In this document: one piece after another, positions 26,431 through 38,973 of the stretch
How the letters are laid out: each line of letters opens with the position of its first letter
Position numbering within the stretch: position 1 is the stretch's first letter
From: Rotaria socialis
Taxonomy: Eukaryota; Rotifera; Eurotatoria; Philodinida; Philodinidae
Direction of reading: 5' to 3'
NCBI GenBank assembly: GCA_905331475.1
Contig: CAJNYU010000165.1
Span: 27,618 to 91,617 of the forward strand
DNA: 64,000 bases
The notes under the pieces: model-generated
The model's database searches: none
What the model saw: only the letters and a program-made list of their open reading frames with translations
What the model was told of the DNA's origin: nothing
Translations under genes and position numbers: made by a program

Positions 26431-28516
26431 AAAAACAGAGAGAGAAAGCAATTCTATTTTCCCTATGTATATCCAGTTTTATTTCCTTTTCTGTATGCAT
26501 CTATTTTTGTACAATGGCTGCAAGCATTTATTCTGTAACAGTCGATTTCTGTGCGTTCTTTTTCTAAAACAATATATGAAAGGATAATATTTCTTTACAG
26601 AATATTATGTATTCTTTTATAATTTCAAATATATGAGGGAAGAATTCAATTTTGGCCAAGTTTTTATCCAAGTCAAACGGGTGTTATTTTGTTTTTATTA
26701 TTCAAAGAACGTCAAATCGATTTTTTGTTTTTGTTAAAAATATCGCTTTGCGGCATCTTAATAAGTTCGGTAAAACTTAATAAACTCTCAAACTAAATTA
26801 TCAATCGTATTCGCATGCTTTTTGAGAAATCTGCTTTAATATGTAATATAAATATTGAACTGTAAGTGTTTTTTGCCTTTCAAATAAAGATCTTTTTCTA
26901 GGAAAGCTAAACAGGAATTCATTTCGAGCGTTATTTTACGTCACTACCGGATTAAGATTTTGAGCTTTCAAATTATTAACTCATCCACGCATGATGTCGA
27001 TTGGATACTCTATACAAATCAAATAATCTTTTCAATTGAATAACGCTTTTCATTGCATTGACGTCAGTAGACTAAGTGAGTTTCTTTTATTTATTAAATA
27101 TATAATATGGACTGTAGCCGAGTCATCGCATTCAACTTGTGCCAATCTAATCAAGCATTCAACATCCGGTTTATAGTAATTAACATTTCAATAATCAGTT
27201 GTTCTATTAAATATCATACTTCTTTTTTTTTTTTTTTTGAAAACATAAAATCACTAGAAAAGCTTACAGTTTCAAATATTTGAAATACACATTAAGAAGT
27301 GTTACAGACATTGTTTTCCTGTTTTTTCGGAAATTCATCGTTTGATGATCCAAGTAGATATCTCAATCGTTCATTTGGTTTATATCAAGAAAGACTCATA
27401 CTTCCGATGTTTTCCTTCTAAAATTCGATGTCATCGAGAAACGTCGTTAGTTTATTTTCTAACTGTTGATTTGTCTCAATTTGATTATGATTCATTTTCT
27501 CATCCATTCGTTTGATTGATTTTTCGGAAAGAGACTCTCAAGAGATTACATAATGTTTTCAGTTCAACTCTTGTTTTCTTGTTGTTGATAGGCCAGTCCA
27601 CACGAAATCCTATGACTGTTCGACTCGGTTTATTTTCAGAATTTTTCAATCATCGTAAGTTCTAAGAAAGAAACCAAGACTTATGCCGTGTAGTGAATTT
27701 TATTTCGAAAAACAGGTTTTTCGACGATAACAATAAATGTTGCTTGTCAGAGGATAGAGTCTTTGCCAAATTGAAAAGACACGTTTTTTAAATACGTAAA
27801 TTTTACAATTATGGTTATGATTTATTATGTGGAATGATGATAAAAATAGATATTTAAAAAAAAATAAAACATCTTCCAATATCTTGACGAAATTTTTCGA
27901 ACAAGACACATCAATCTTTAAAGTAGCAGCGAGACAGGACATGAAAGTCATAACCCATGATGCCGGTCGTTGCATTATCATGTAATTATAGCCATTATTT
28001 GCTATTATAATGCATTATAATGGCATTTTTTCGATTATAACGCATTATAATGGCTACAATTACATGATAATGCAACTACCGGCTACATGGGTAACTTCTT
28101 ATTAAAACATTATTATTGTACTTGCCATGAAAGCTAGAGATACCATAGCGAGTTGAAGTATGTTTGATATGGTAAAGTATTTGGTATTCTACAATTGTGA
28201 CTAATTCAATCAGAATCACAATGACAAACAATGAAAGTTGAAAAGTTTCTATTTTCATGTTACGTATAGTTTTTTCTAGAAAAATTGAAAATAAATTTTT
28301 TCATCAATAATTCTTATTGACAATAAAATTCTCTATATCAAATATGATTTGATTTTCTACTTAGCTCTGATCGAAACATCACTAACAACATTGAAAAATA
28401 AGTAAGTCACTGTATTATTTATTGGAACTCATTAAAAAGTGATAATTTATTTCAAAGAAACAAAAAACAAACAAATAATATGAAAAAAACGATCATAAAA
28501 GCACAAAATCCAAAAA
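26431..28516. other. Intergenic between convergent DIRAS and ZDHHC17 genes
   Basis: Holds the two 3' UTRs and a foldback element at 27953-28092. No coding exon was recognised. The short minus-strand frames near 27700-27980 and 28076-28258 show no family motifs. Confidence 0.5.
27953..28092. repeat. 140-bp foldback/MITE-like inverted repeat
   Basis: The left arm ACCCATGATGCCGGTCGTTG, continuing CATTATCATGTAATTATAGC, is mirrored by the right arm ending CTACCGGCTACATGGGT. The arms are about 46 bp with few mismatches. The middle is built from short GCATTATAATGG-like palindromes. It could form a long hairpin. It has no coding content and no clear target duplication. Confidence 0.75.
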
Positions 28517-31500
28517 TTAATTAATTTTTGCCTCATTGATTTGGTTAATATCATAGACTTGAGACCAATCAATACGAGTATAGCGACACATTGACATTAA
28601 GCGAAATAAACCAAATGCTTCAAGAAAATTTTTGAATTTTTGCCTTCCAAAAGGATTCGTATGCTTTCCTGTATTTTCATCACGAAAATAACTATAACGA
28701 AAACCTGTTAGACGCTCATTAAGTGTTACACCTAAAAATACTGCATTTATCAAATGGAATGATGTCATTAGTGCAACCCATACTGCATTGAATGTTGTTA
28801 ATATTAACATATAAATAAACCAAGGATCATAGACTTGTGTCAATAAATATTTTATTGAATATTGTTCTAAATCACCAAAAATAAGATGCAACGCTGTGTA
28901 CATCCATATCATTAGTGCTATTGTACCAAGAGTTAATACACGTAAAAAATAAAAATAATTTCGACCTCCAATGCATGCATTAAGCCTGAAGAAATAAACG
29001 CCATTTAACTTTTGTTTTTAATGAGAAATAGTGAGGAGATTCAGATCAGACGATCTTCTCGGTTGCTTCCTTCTGAAGTCAATTGTTTCTGTTCTTTTTT
29101 TTTTATAGATGCTAGATAATGTTCTAATAGAAACTCCAGAACAACTACATTTCCGATTCATATTGGACCCATCTATTGAATCTCAAATATTACTGAAACA
29201 CTTAGTGTGGGATTTTTTTAAACTTTTGAAGAAATTGTATTCTCATTTAGAAAGATATGAATGTTTCAAGATACAAGCCCCTTTGCGCATGAATGGCACT
29301 ATACAGCATCGAGTTGTTCGAAAAGATCATATTTTAAAAAGTGCTGTATTAAAATTTCGGAGCTTGTCTATGCAAAACAGTTTAGTTAATGCCCGTATAA
29401 GCACGAATTTCTCAAACGAAATTAGCAAATAAGACTTTTCCAGAGTAAAGTTTGATCTACATAGAGAGTTTAAGAAATATCCTAGAGTTCGTAGCTCATT
29501 CACATAGAATGCAAATCTTATTTTTTTAAATTTCTATAAGACTAATATTTCACTGGGTATAAGCGATAAAACTATTGCAATCAGAAGGAGCCATCGGAGG
29601 AAGTTCTCACATGAAATAATATTCATTTGTACATGATCTCGTACATATTTTTCTTTTTCGTTAATTAGGAAACGTAGATCAATTTAAAATGTGATTTATC
29701 TGCTATTTTATTTTTTAAAACTTCGATTTCAATTTTAACAGATTGAGACCTGCACGCGTTCGAAGAAAATCAAAGTCATGTTCAAGATACTTTTTGTTTC
29801 AAAGGCAATACTGCTATTAAAACAAATAAAATGAAGTTTCAATAATGACTTACGTAAGTAAATATTAGGATAAGAAAGAACAGAGTAAAATCATAGATTA
29901 GTTTTACTGTCAGTTATAGTGATTCACTCAAACAAGCAAAGAAAGAAGTTTCTTCATGTAATCATTCACTACTTCAAGGTATTGATTTAGATCGTTTTTT
30001 GACCACATAAAAAAACACATATAATTTTGAATCGATGACTATTCATGCAGAAGAACGAAAGAATATAGAGCTTTAGATGATTACGTGGGAGGTTTCGAAA
30101 TTACATTTAATTGTCCCATGAAAAAGACACGCTAAGCATTACTGCGCAATTATGAGCAAACTGGTGAGTTGATCAGTTTATAAATATATCTCATCGTAGT
30201 TAATGAAATTATTTTAATAAACACAATCTCTCTTAAGAACTAAATCAAATAAACATTTGCTTAGTCGTTATCTATTTCATCAGATAATATACTTCATGAT
30301 TTACATTTTGTAACTCAGAGAAGAGAACGGTGAGTTTTTATCTGGTTGTACGTATTACGTCAGAAAGGTTTGAAATTTCTCATAAAACGATAACATTGCC
30401 GATGACCAAGTTTATTGACAAGCAATAGAGTAAATTTCGTACAAAGTGAAAATTAGTTTATCAATGTTTCCTAAACGTATTAACAAGAAGCAGACATTAA
30501 ATATGAGTTGCTAATAGAGCAACTATTTTTTCCATCGATAAGCCTTGGGTACATTTAAAGACTTCAAAGAATTTAACTTAAAAGTATGTCTGTTTCGTAT
30601 TATATCGGATGTGAACCACACGGGATTTTCTTGTGATTTATCGTTGCTTTTTATATATTCAGCATCTCGGGATCGAGAAACACGCATTTTCGAAAACTAA
30701 AATCTTTAGAGAATTACACAATCTGCAAAAGACCTGGTTATAGGCAAAGTGTTATGTAAAAATTTTGTGATTCAATGCTGACATCAATGCTACTTTTGCA
30801 GAAGTTCAAAAAGTGTAATAACTGGAGAAAAGAATTGGTCATAGAGATGAACTCTTCGAAGTGCCTGCTAGCCTTTGAACCTCAAGAGAAAACGCTATAT
30901 TAAAAACTTTTTAAAAGAAAAAGAAATAACCTAGACTAGCACAGAATTTCAAATTTGTTCAAGATCGCACTCATTTGTTGACTTTAAGGGCATAGTCGTT
31001 TCTTGCTAACTTTTTCCAAAGATTTACATGGTATTGAAATCAATCATTATGATCATTTTGAACTTACCATGTACAATGATGATCAAATTTTGTTACACAT
31101 GATCCATCAGCAGGACAATGTTTTGATCGTAATGGTCGACGTATAAGGCAAGTAACACAAAAGTGATCTAAAGTCCATCGTGGATCACGTGCAAATGCAA
31201 TACAAATTTTTTCTTTTGTTAAACTATTTCCTTCCAATGTCATGTTTTGTTGTTTTATGAATCCTGGACTCAATGTTTTAATACAACGTACGCAATAAAG
31301 ACCATATACGGTTGAGAAATGATAAATCATATCCAATATTGTGAATTTTGGTTCTTGCAGATAAATCCAATAAGTAGCATACATCAATAGTGTTGATGAT
31401 ATGAGATATGCAAATGCAAAATGATCTACTGACTTTGAATCAAATACATAATAACTAAGCAAATGGCTACAAAGAAAAATGGCCACAATTGGAAATAAAA

Positions 31501-33547
31501 TACGTAGCCAATAGCTATGCTCATATGAATTGGCTGATAAACCAATTAATGTCATAGCAAACAGCATGAAAAATCTTGTCAACCATTTTCGAATGCCTGC
31601 ATTGGCAAGATATCGTTGTAAAAATACTGGTTTTACATGTGCTTTCGTTGATTGTATGCGTCGTTCAAGTTGTGCAACAGCATCCCAATTTTGTCTCATA
31701 CGCGCAAATATTAATGGATCAAAATTATCACCATTTTTTAGATGAATATTTGTTTGTGGATGTTTTAATAGAGCGTGAAAACTTATTGGATTTTGATTAT
31801 TTATTGAAAAATGCAATGCACTGTAATGCCGTGTTGGTTCCTGACGATTAACATCTGCACCGAATGTTAAAAGAAATTGTGTACAACAAGTATGTGATGA
31901 ATTTGGAAGTGGAACATAACTCGCCGATGGGCCAATACACGAATACATTAATGGTGTAAAACCTCGTTCATCGACACAATCAACATCGACACCAGACCCA
32001 AGTATATAAGCAAGAATTTTGATTTGACCATATTGAGCTGCAATATGAATTGGTTGAAGACCATTTACATCAACTGATTTAATTGATGCTCCATTATCAA
32101 CAAGCAGAAAGAATGCTTCTGCACAACCTTGTCGACCTATATAAATAAATATCATAGTAGAATAAATATGTGATGCTTATTTTTTTTTTAAATAATGAAA
32201 ATGAGAGAAAAAACTCGTCCAGAACAAATATGTTAATTTTAGAAAGATGTGTCGTCATGTATATAAAAAAACTGGTTAGATTGTACTCGTTGCTTAATTA
32301 AAAAGATTTTTATGAAGCACTACTTTTCGATTTCTATTGAAGTTTATCAAGTTTTTTTAAGAATCTATATATTTAACAGTATCTTATGTTAACAAATATG
32401 TTAGCAATCAGTATGTAGGATTAATATGTGAAATATGATATAGTTTCTGTTGTTTATTATCGGAGTGTTGCTATTTTCGATCTATTTTGAGGCACATTTA
32501 TTTGATATTCTGCTGCATGAGCGATATAATAATGGACGGCCTAGTGCATTATAATAAGCGTCTGTCAATGAAGTACATCTGATCGTGTATCAACGACGTC
32601 TTTCATGACATTTGAGTCTGACAGAAGGGGTTATGTAGAGGGGAGGTTGCTTAAGTATTAATCAATGTTGTGATGATTCATTTATAACGTTTATGTCATG
32701 TTACGTAGAAGCTAAATTTATACGACTCATAATTACAAGTGAACTAATTGGAAATATCTGCAATAAGATTGCAATGTACTTCTAGGCATCCTACTCATTT
32801 TTTAAATAAAAACGGAGTCACTTAGAATGTGACCTTGTCCATTGAGTTCGCCAAGGGCACGAATCGCTTCCAGTTGAAAATAAACATGAAAGACGTATCA
32901 GTAAGCGGTGAATACTTTTCTTCAATTTATAAATTTATTATTCAGTCTCTCATAAAGTTGTTTAATGAAAAATGTGTAAGCTATATCTCTTGACAACGTC
33001 AATTCTATGAAGAAAGAAAATTCAACATACATGCCCAATGTAATGGTGTTGATCTAAGGTCACCACCAATCAGATCTACTGTTGCACCTTTTGCAATTAA
33101 ATATCGAATTAATTCTATATGATTATTAATTGCTGCCCAATGTAATAAATAACATCCTTCTTGATCCGGCGTATTGGCATCTACTTGACCAGATTCAATT
33201 AATTGCTTAACTCTTTCTATTTCATTATATTGTACAGCTTGAACAGCACTCATTTGTGTAGAATCTGGTTTTGGAGGTGGTTCAGGAACAGGTTGAGAAA
33301 AATGCATCTGTGACTGAGAATGTGAACACGATGACGAATGAGTATGAGAATGGCCATGCCCATGCCCATGTCCGCTTGCACCAGCAGCCAAAGCGTTATT
33401 CAAAAGATGTTCATTGCCTGTTTCCATTAGTTCAGGTCGCATAGCTTGAAGACGAGCATACATCTGCGGATTTTGTTGTTGTAATTGAGCAAGCATGGCT
33501 GCAGCATCTTGAGGTGAAAGCTGCGGACGTATTTGGTTGTTATTCAT
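28517..33547 (-). CDS. ZDHHC17: Ankyrin-repeat palmitoyltransferase (ZDHHC17/HIP14 type)
   Basis: Three exons on the minus strand: 33547-33031, 32136-31068, 28985-28517; 684 residues (human ZDHHC17 has 632). Order: a Gln- and His/Ser-rich N-terminus ([15 protein letters not shown]), an ankyrin array ([61 protein letters not shown]), four membrane segments, a DHHC cysteine-rich domain, then two more membrane segments. The active site is DHHC 524-527. Such enzymes palmitoylate proteins at the Golgi, with ankyrin repeats choosing substrates. Departures: Asp516 occupies a zinc-ligand cysteine position, the site reads DHHCTW rather than DHHCPW, and TTxE appears as TLNE. Intron 28986-31067 is 2.1 kb with nothing recognisable inside. 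ZDHHC13 is the alternative name for the same family. Confidence 0.93.
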
Positions 33548-34720
33548 GATGACGGCTTACAATGTTCTATGCTACGTTCAAATATATATCATTCGATTTG
33601 TTGGCTATTGTATCGTTGTCATCGGCCTTTTTTTTACCGTTGCTACTCTTAAAATCTACCAGTCCTGAAGAAAAGAAAGAAAAAAAAACCTTCTTTTTTA
33701 CTGCCTACATAATAGTAATAAAATGGATGATTTTCCTTGGTAACAAGAAATAAATGGTTGAATAAGGTTTAGTTTTTGATAACCTTTACATACTCTGATT
33801 TTTTTCATATTTTATCATAAAATATCGTGATTGACGAATATAATAAACATTTCTCGTTATTTCGTGAGAAAAAAAAAATTTATTTTTTACCACATTTTCA
33901 TTGGATTTTAGATAGACCAATCAAAGCTTTGGACTCGACACAGATGAGTTAAAAGATAATAATTCATTCGTTTTTTCAATACTAGTTCATAGGGTTTTTT
34001 CAGGCATGTTTATTTATTTTTTTGTTTCGATAGAATTTGTTTAGTTGTTGGTCAGAATGAAAAAATGAAAATGTTGTCTTCTATTCATTCAACATGGTTT
34101 TACTGAAAATTTGAGAAAAAAAGTCGGCACGTGAATTATTCGTAATTAAACAAGTTAATGAAAACTGAATAGTTTTCGAAAAAATAATATAAAAGAAATG
34201 ATCATAAGAACCATCTAGAAATAATTGATTTATTAATCAAATATCAATGGGTCGAAGTTTGTCTTCTTTTTTATTAATAAATGATTGTCACCTGTTTAAG
34301 ATTTCAATCGCACTATGTTTGTTCGAATCTCGATTCGACTTCATTGTATAGATTCTGTACTGAACGATGGTCTTCATTTTAAAGTTTTGAGTCATTAATA
34401 AGATGATTATCAAGATTTTCTGGGAAATATTAATTTATGATATATATTAAATCGCAAACCTCATATATTCCGAACTGATAATCAAATAAAAATCAATCTT
34501 AATAGAAGGATTTACAGGATAATTCAGATTCCAATAAATTCTAACCTTAGAATATCTTATGGACTAGGAATAATTCTTGAGACGATAGAAATAGTTTTCA
34601 TTCAATACGAGAAGATATACTTATTTGAGTTCATTGTGTTTTTCGTTTAATACTAGAATGAGTTTTTTTTACAGATTAATAGATTTAACGAATATTTACT
34701 CAATTATAGATAGTTACATA
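33548..34720. other. Shared 5' region of divergent ZDHHC17 and VPS26 genes
   Basis: 1.17 kb of AT-rich sequence between head-to-head genes. It probably contains both promoters. An acceptor-like TTTTTTTTACAG ends at 34674, 46 bp before the VPS26 ATG. No gene is seen. Confidence 0.5.
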
Positions 34721-37033
34721 ATGGACATATTAGGTTTAGGATCAAAAGTTGACGCAGATTTTATTCTTGATCCAAAAGGTCAACGAAAACAAGTTGACGT
34801 CAAAATTGATGAAACTAAACGATCGTCACAATACGTTTACTACAATGGAGAAGATGTTGCTGGCACGGTAAAAATAAAAACATATGTTTAGTAAACTGCA
34901 TGATTGTTATTGGAAATATATTTAGGTACAAATAAAATTAAAGAAAAATAGTAAAGTAGAACATCAAGGAATTCGATTGGAATTCGTTGGACAAATCGGT
35001 TAGTATAGTTACAATCGAAAGTTTAGAATGTCTATGATAAAATTAAATATTCATAAAAAATAGTGGAATTTTATTTTAAAAGTCAATTATATATGACAGG
35101 GTTTCAAATATCAAGGGAGCGCTTCTTTTTAATATATTTCAATAGTCTGATTATTTTTTCATCTGTTTTATCGATTATTATACTTTGCCATTTTAATTCT
35201 CTAGAAACTATCTGTTTCTGAATACCCAAGTTAATTTAAAAGTACATTTTTATTCTTAGAACTGTATGTTATGTACAAATCTGAATTATAAGGGTCATCT
35301 CATTCAATGTAGTCTGTTAGTTTTAGAAGAACATTGAGAAATCTACACAAATAAATATTGGATTAAAAAAATAAACCCAATTCTATTATGGAGACTACGG
35401 TACATAATTTATCTCTAAGAACTGATTTCTCAAAAACTCACATTCCAACCTAATGAAAATAAATTTTGTTATTTTCACCTGAAGAGTTTGTTGGAGGAAA
35501 ATGATGTATTGAAGTGGAATAGTCCTTTCTGTTGTTCAAAAAATGGCTTACATCTTATTATGTACACGGCACTCATTAAAATATTCGAGTTGAATATCCA
35601 GAAGATAAGAACGATTTCACTATTTCCTATGTTTGTTTTCTTTCAACTAGATAAAATTTTGCAAATACACTCTCTTCAGTACAGGTCGTGCGTACTCTAT
35701 TTTAAATCAAATCCATTAATCGTTCGAAATGCATATTGGGAATTTTGAAAAATGACAGAACGAATTGTTTTGCCTGTGATGCGATTCATGAATCTAAATA
35801 GAAAACAGTCACAAACACGTTTCATTTTGTTTTTAAAGAATGATATTCTCTATCGTCCTGAATAATCATACAGAATTATGATTTACGATTCTAGAAATTG
35901 AAAAACTTGATAGTCGCTTTTTTCGCAACACTGTTGAGTCGTTGCTCTCAATACGGTTAATCGGTTTATAGGCTTTCTTTTATAAGAACTATTTTTGATT
36001 AATTTTAATTTTACAGAAATGCTCAGTGATCGTAGTACTATCCATGAGTTTACAAATCTAACGAAATTACTTGCATTTCCTGGCGAATTAACTGAAAATG
36101 TATCAATGGATTTTGATTTTTTAAATGTTGAAAAACCCTATGAATCTTACATGGGTATCAATATTAAACTAAGGTAATTTATTTATTTTGAAAAAAAGGA
36201 AAAACAAATAATCATAAACGGTTTTAGATACTTTCTTCGTTTAACAATCATAAAACGTTTTTCTAATAATGTCTTCGAACGTGATATATGTGTTCAACAG
36301 CTATCACAATATCCTGAAATAAATAATAGTATTAAGATGGAGGTTGGCATTGAAGATTGTTTACATATTGAATTCGAATACAATAAGTCAAAATATCATT
36401 TAAAAGATGTTATTGTTGGAAAGATATATTTTTTACTTGTTCGCATTAAAATCAAACATATGGAAATAGCTATTATTAAAAAGGAAAGTTCAGGTACTGG
36501 GCCAAATATTTATGCTGAAAATGAAACTATTGCGAAATATGAAATCATGGACGGTGCACCTGTTCGAGGTATAATAAATAGAAAAAAACAAAACGTATGT
36601 CTTTTTTCTACTAAATTCTTTTCGTCTAGGTGAAAGCATTCCGATTCGCTTATTTTTGGCTGGCTATGATTTAACACCAACAATGAAAGATATTCAAAGA
36701 AAATTTTCTGTTCGATATTTTCTTAATCTTGTTCTAATTGATGAAGAAGAACGACGTTATTTTAAACAACAAGTCAGTAGCTGTTTTTTCATAGAAATAA
36801 AGCAATTGGTTTGAGTTTTACTTTTTTTCTTTGCCAAGGAAATTACTCTGTGGAGAAAACAAGATAAAGATAAAGATAAAACAAAACAGTCAACTAAGCA
36901 ATATGCTCATTTTGAACGACCAAATGCTGCAAATCAATCAGAAGAAAATGGATCAGGAACAAATGCAACAGATAATTCACCGGCCACCGAAGTTGTGTCA
37001 TCGGAAAATAAAAGTGATGCATTTAGTGATTGA
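34721..37033 (+). CDS. VPS26: Retromer subunit VPS26
   Basis: Exons: 34721-34867, 34926-34998, 36017-36173, 36228-36568, 36630-36772, 36839-37033; 351 residues. The arrestin-like fold is highly conserved: [135 protein letters not shown]26 joins VPS35 and VPS29 in the cargo-selective retromer trimer, which recycles receptors from endosomes to the Golgi or plasma membrane. The C-terminus after the TLWR motif is Asn/Ser/Glu-rich and divergent, as is usual in the family. The start at MDILGLG was chosen because it aligns with the family N-terminus; an in-frame ATG at 34658 lies upstream. Intron 3 (34999-36016) is 1.0 kb; the others are 53-66 bp. Confidence 0.96.
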
Positions 37034-37416
37034 TAAATAACATTCATAATGTATAAACACAAACAAAACTATTCATTTCCATATTGATAGGTTTCGTTTA
37101 TTTATCTATTTATTTGAGTTATTCTATTTTTTTTTTCGTCTTTTCATATGTTTTTCCTACAAATTTTATTATTATGATTATTCGTATGAGCGTGAGACAT
37201 ACATGTAATTCTCGATACCATGTGGACCAGAGTAACAAGCATTCCTTGAACTAGTCGATTACTATTATTTGATTGTTGTTTGGTTTATTTTTTTCTTCTT
37301 CTTAATAAGCATATGCACTGTCTCAATATTATCTTTTCATATCATCCAAAAAAAGAAAATAATAGAGAAACTTATTTTTTTTTGTGGTTTTAATTTCTAA
37401 TGTTTCTTGCAGACCA

Positions 37417-38818
37417 ATGGTTGAACGTAATTCCGATCAATTGCTGTTTTGTAAATTATGTCCTGTTGAAACAAAAGATAGATTTTGTGTAGCAAATTGT
37501 ATTGGATGTAAAGATTTATTTTGTTTTGCTCATTTGATGGAACATCGTCAACAATTATCAGATCAATTCGATCGATTGATTAAACAACATACAGATATAA
37601 ATGAACATTCATTGACCGAAGTAAATATTAGGCAACACTTAGAATATATTGATAAATGGGAAAGTGAAATAATTCAATTAATTCAACAGCATACAAAAGA
37701 TGTTAAAGAAAAAATTCTTTCTATATTTAATGTATATAAAAATGAATTAAAACAACGACATACAAATCTTGGAAAAGATCTTAGTGATAAACGAGTTTTA
37801 AATGCAATTATTGAAGGTGATTTGAAGGAGTTATCAGAACAAATAGAACAATTAGATAAAGATATTCAAAATGTTAATAAAGTATTACATCAAATAGCTG
37901 TCAAAGAATTAAATTATATACCCGAAAAATGTCATAAATCAATCAACACTACAGGTATTAAAATTTTCTCTTTTTTTCTATGTAAAACAGTCGATAATAG
38001 TTTCGTCTTTTTTTTTATTTAAAGAAAAATCTATACAATGGAATTATTTATATGATATAAAACTTGATTCAACCTATGGCTATATGGCAGCTAATAATAA
38101 ACAAATACTTCTTGGCTGGAAAAATCGTATTGTTATCTATCATGTTGATGGTACAAAACATGATGAAACACATTTACACTCAATTGAACAATATGGTGAA
38201 TTATCTGATCTAATATGGTCATCGGCAATGGAATGTTTTTTTATTTTATGTCGAAAATCTGTATTTGTGCATTATCCATCAAGTAATAAAATAGAAATAT
38301 TACCAAATATTACAATATTTAATCACTGTAATAATTATATATCAATCGCAACGTATAGAAGTAAATTATATTTGTTAAATGAAACATCGCTTGATGTATG
38401 GGAACTGCAAAATAATCTATTTTTATTAGATTGTTCAAGATTAATAAAAGCGATTGTTAAAAATTGCTTAGAAGAAACTATCTCTTGTATACGTGCAAAT
38501 GAACAAAATCTAGCTGTACTTATACAAAATAATAAAACACATGCATGGCGTTTAGATTTATTTAATACAGATCGATTTCAACGTACTTATATGGGTACAT
38601 CATTTGATTGTTTCAATCAAAACAATCTTGGTTTATTTATGACATTTCGTGACAGTATTTATTTGTTTATGAATTGGGAAACGAAATTAATGCGGATGAT
38701 AGATTCAAATGGTTTGAATCAAATTATTGATTATAATGCATTTAATGCATGTTTATTAGGTACACAAAATAAAATAATTGTCAATTATATGACACATTTA
38801 AAAATCTATGAATTTTGA
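37417..38818 (+). CDS. Zinc-finger/coiled-coil/beta-propeller-like protein (bdelloid-type family)
   Basis: Two exons, 37417-37954 and 38025-38818; 443 residues. An N-terminal Cys/His cluster (CKLC, CVANCIGC, CFAHLMEHR; residues about 10-50) resembles a divergent B-box. It is followed by a charged helical region (about 50-180; WESEIIQLIQQHTKDVKEKI) predicted as coiled coil. The C-terminal 250 residues alternate short hydrophobic strands and turns (LLGWKNRIVIYHVDG, LNETSLDVWELQN, GLFMTFRDSIYLFM), suggesting a propeller. TRIM-like architecture is inferred. I recall many such proteins in bdelloid genomes, which I cannot verify here. There is no RING, so no E3 activity is claimed. The start lies 5 bp after an acceptor-like TTCTTGCAG and 383 bp after VPS26; AATAAA is at 38824. 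Confidence 0.85.
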
Positions 38819-38823
38819 AATGT

Positions 38824-38829
38824 AATAAA
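38824..38829 (+). terminator. Poly(A) signal AATAAA after the zinc-finger gene
   Basis: A hexamer 6 bp after the TGA stop; another AATAAA sits at about 38939, just before NOB1. With only 155 bp between genes, 3'-end formation and the next 5' end must lie very close together. Confidence 0.45.
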
Positions 38830-38973
38830 TTTATTTTAGTTTAGCTTTTTTCTTGTTAGGCTTAGTTTTGTTTCACTGTGATATTTGAAATATAATTAGT
38901 TTTTTCCTCATATGAATTGATCATGCCCAATGATATGAAATAAATTCGATATTTTGATATTTTGTTTTTCTAG

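Noticed and set aside
29109-29432. Plus-strand 107-codon frame inside the long ZDHHC17 intron
   Set aside because: No motif, no splice partners, composition like the surrounding noncoding DNA, and antisense to a gene intron.
31530-31851. Plus-strand frames opposite ZDHHC17
   Set aside because: They lie entirely antisense to a well-supported coding exon; their content is the shadow of the ankyrin/membrane region.
34270-34345. GTTCGAATC, a tRNA B-box-like word
   Set aside because: No A-box at the right distance and no cloverleaf could be drawn, so I do not call a tRNA.
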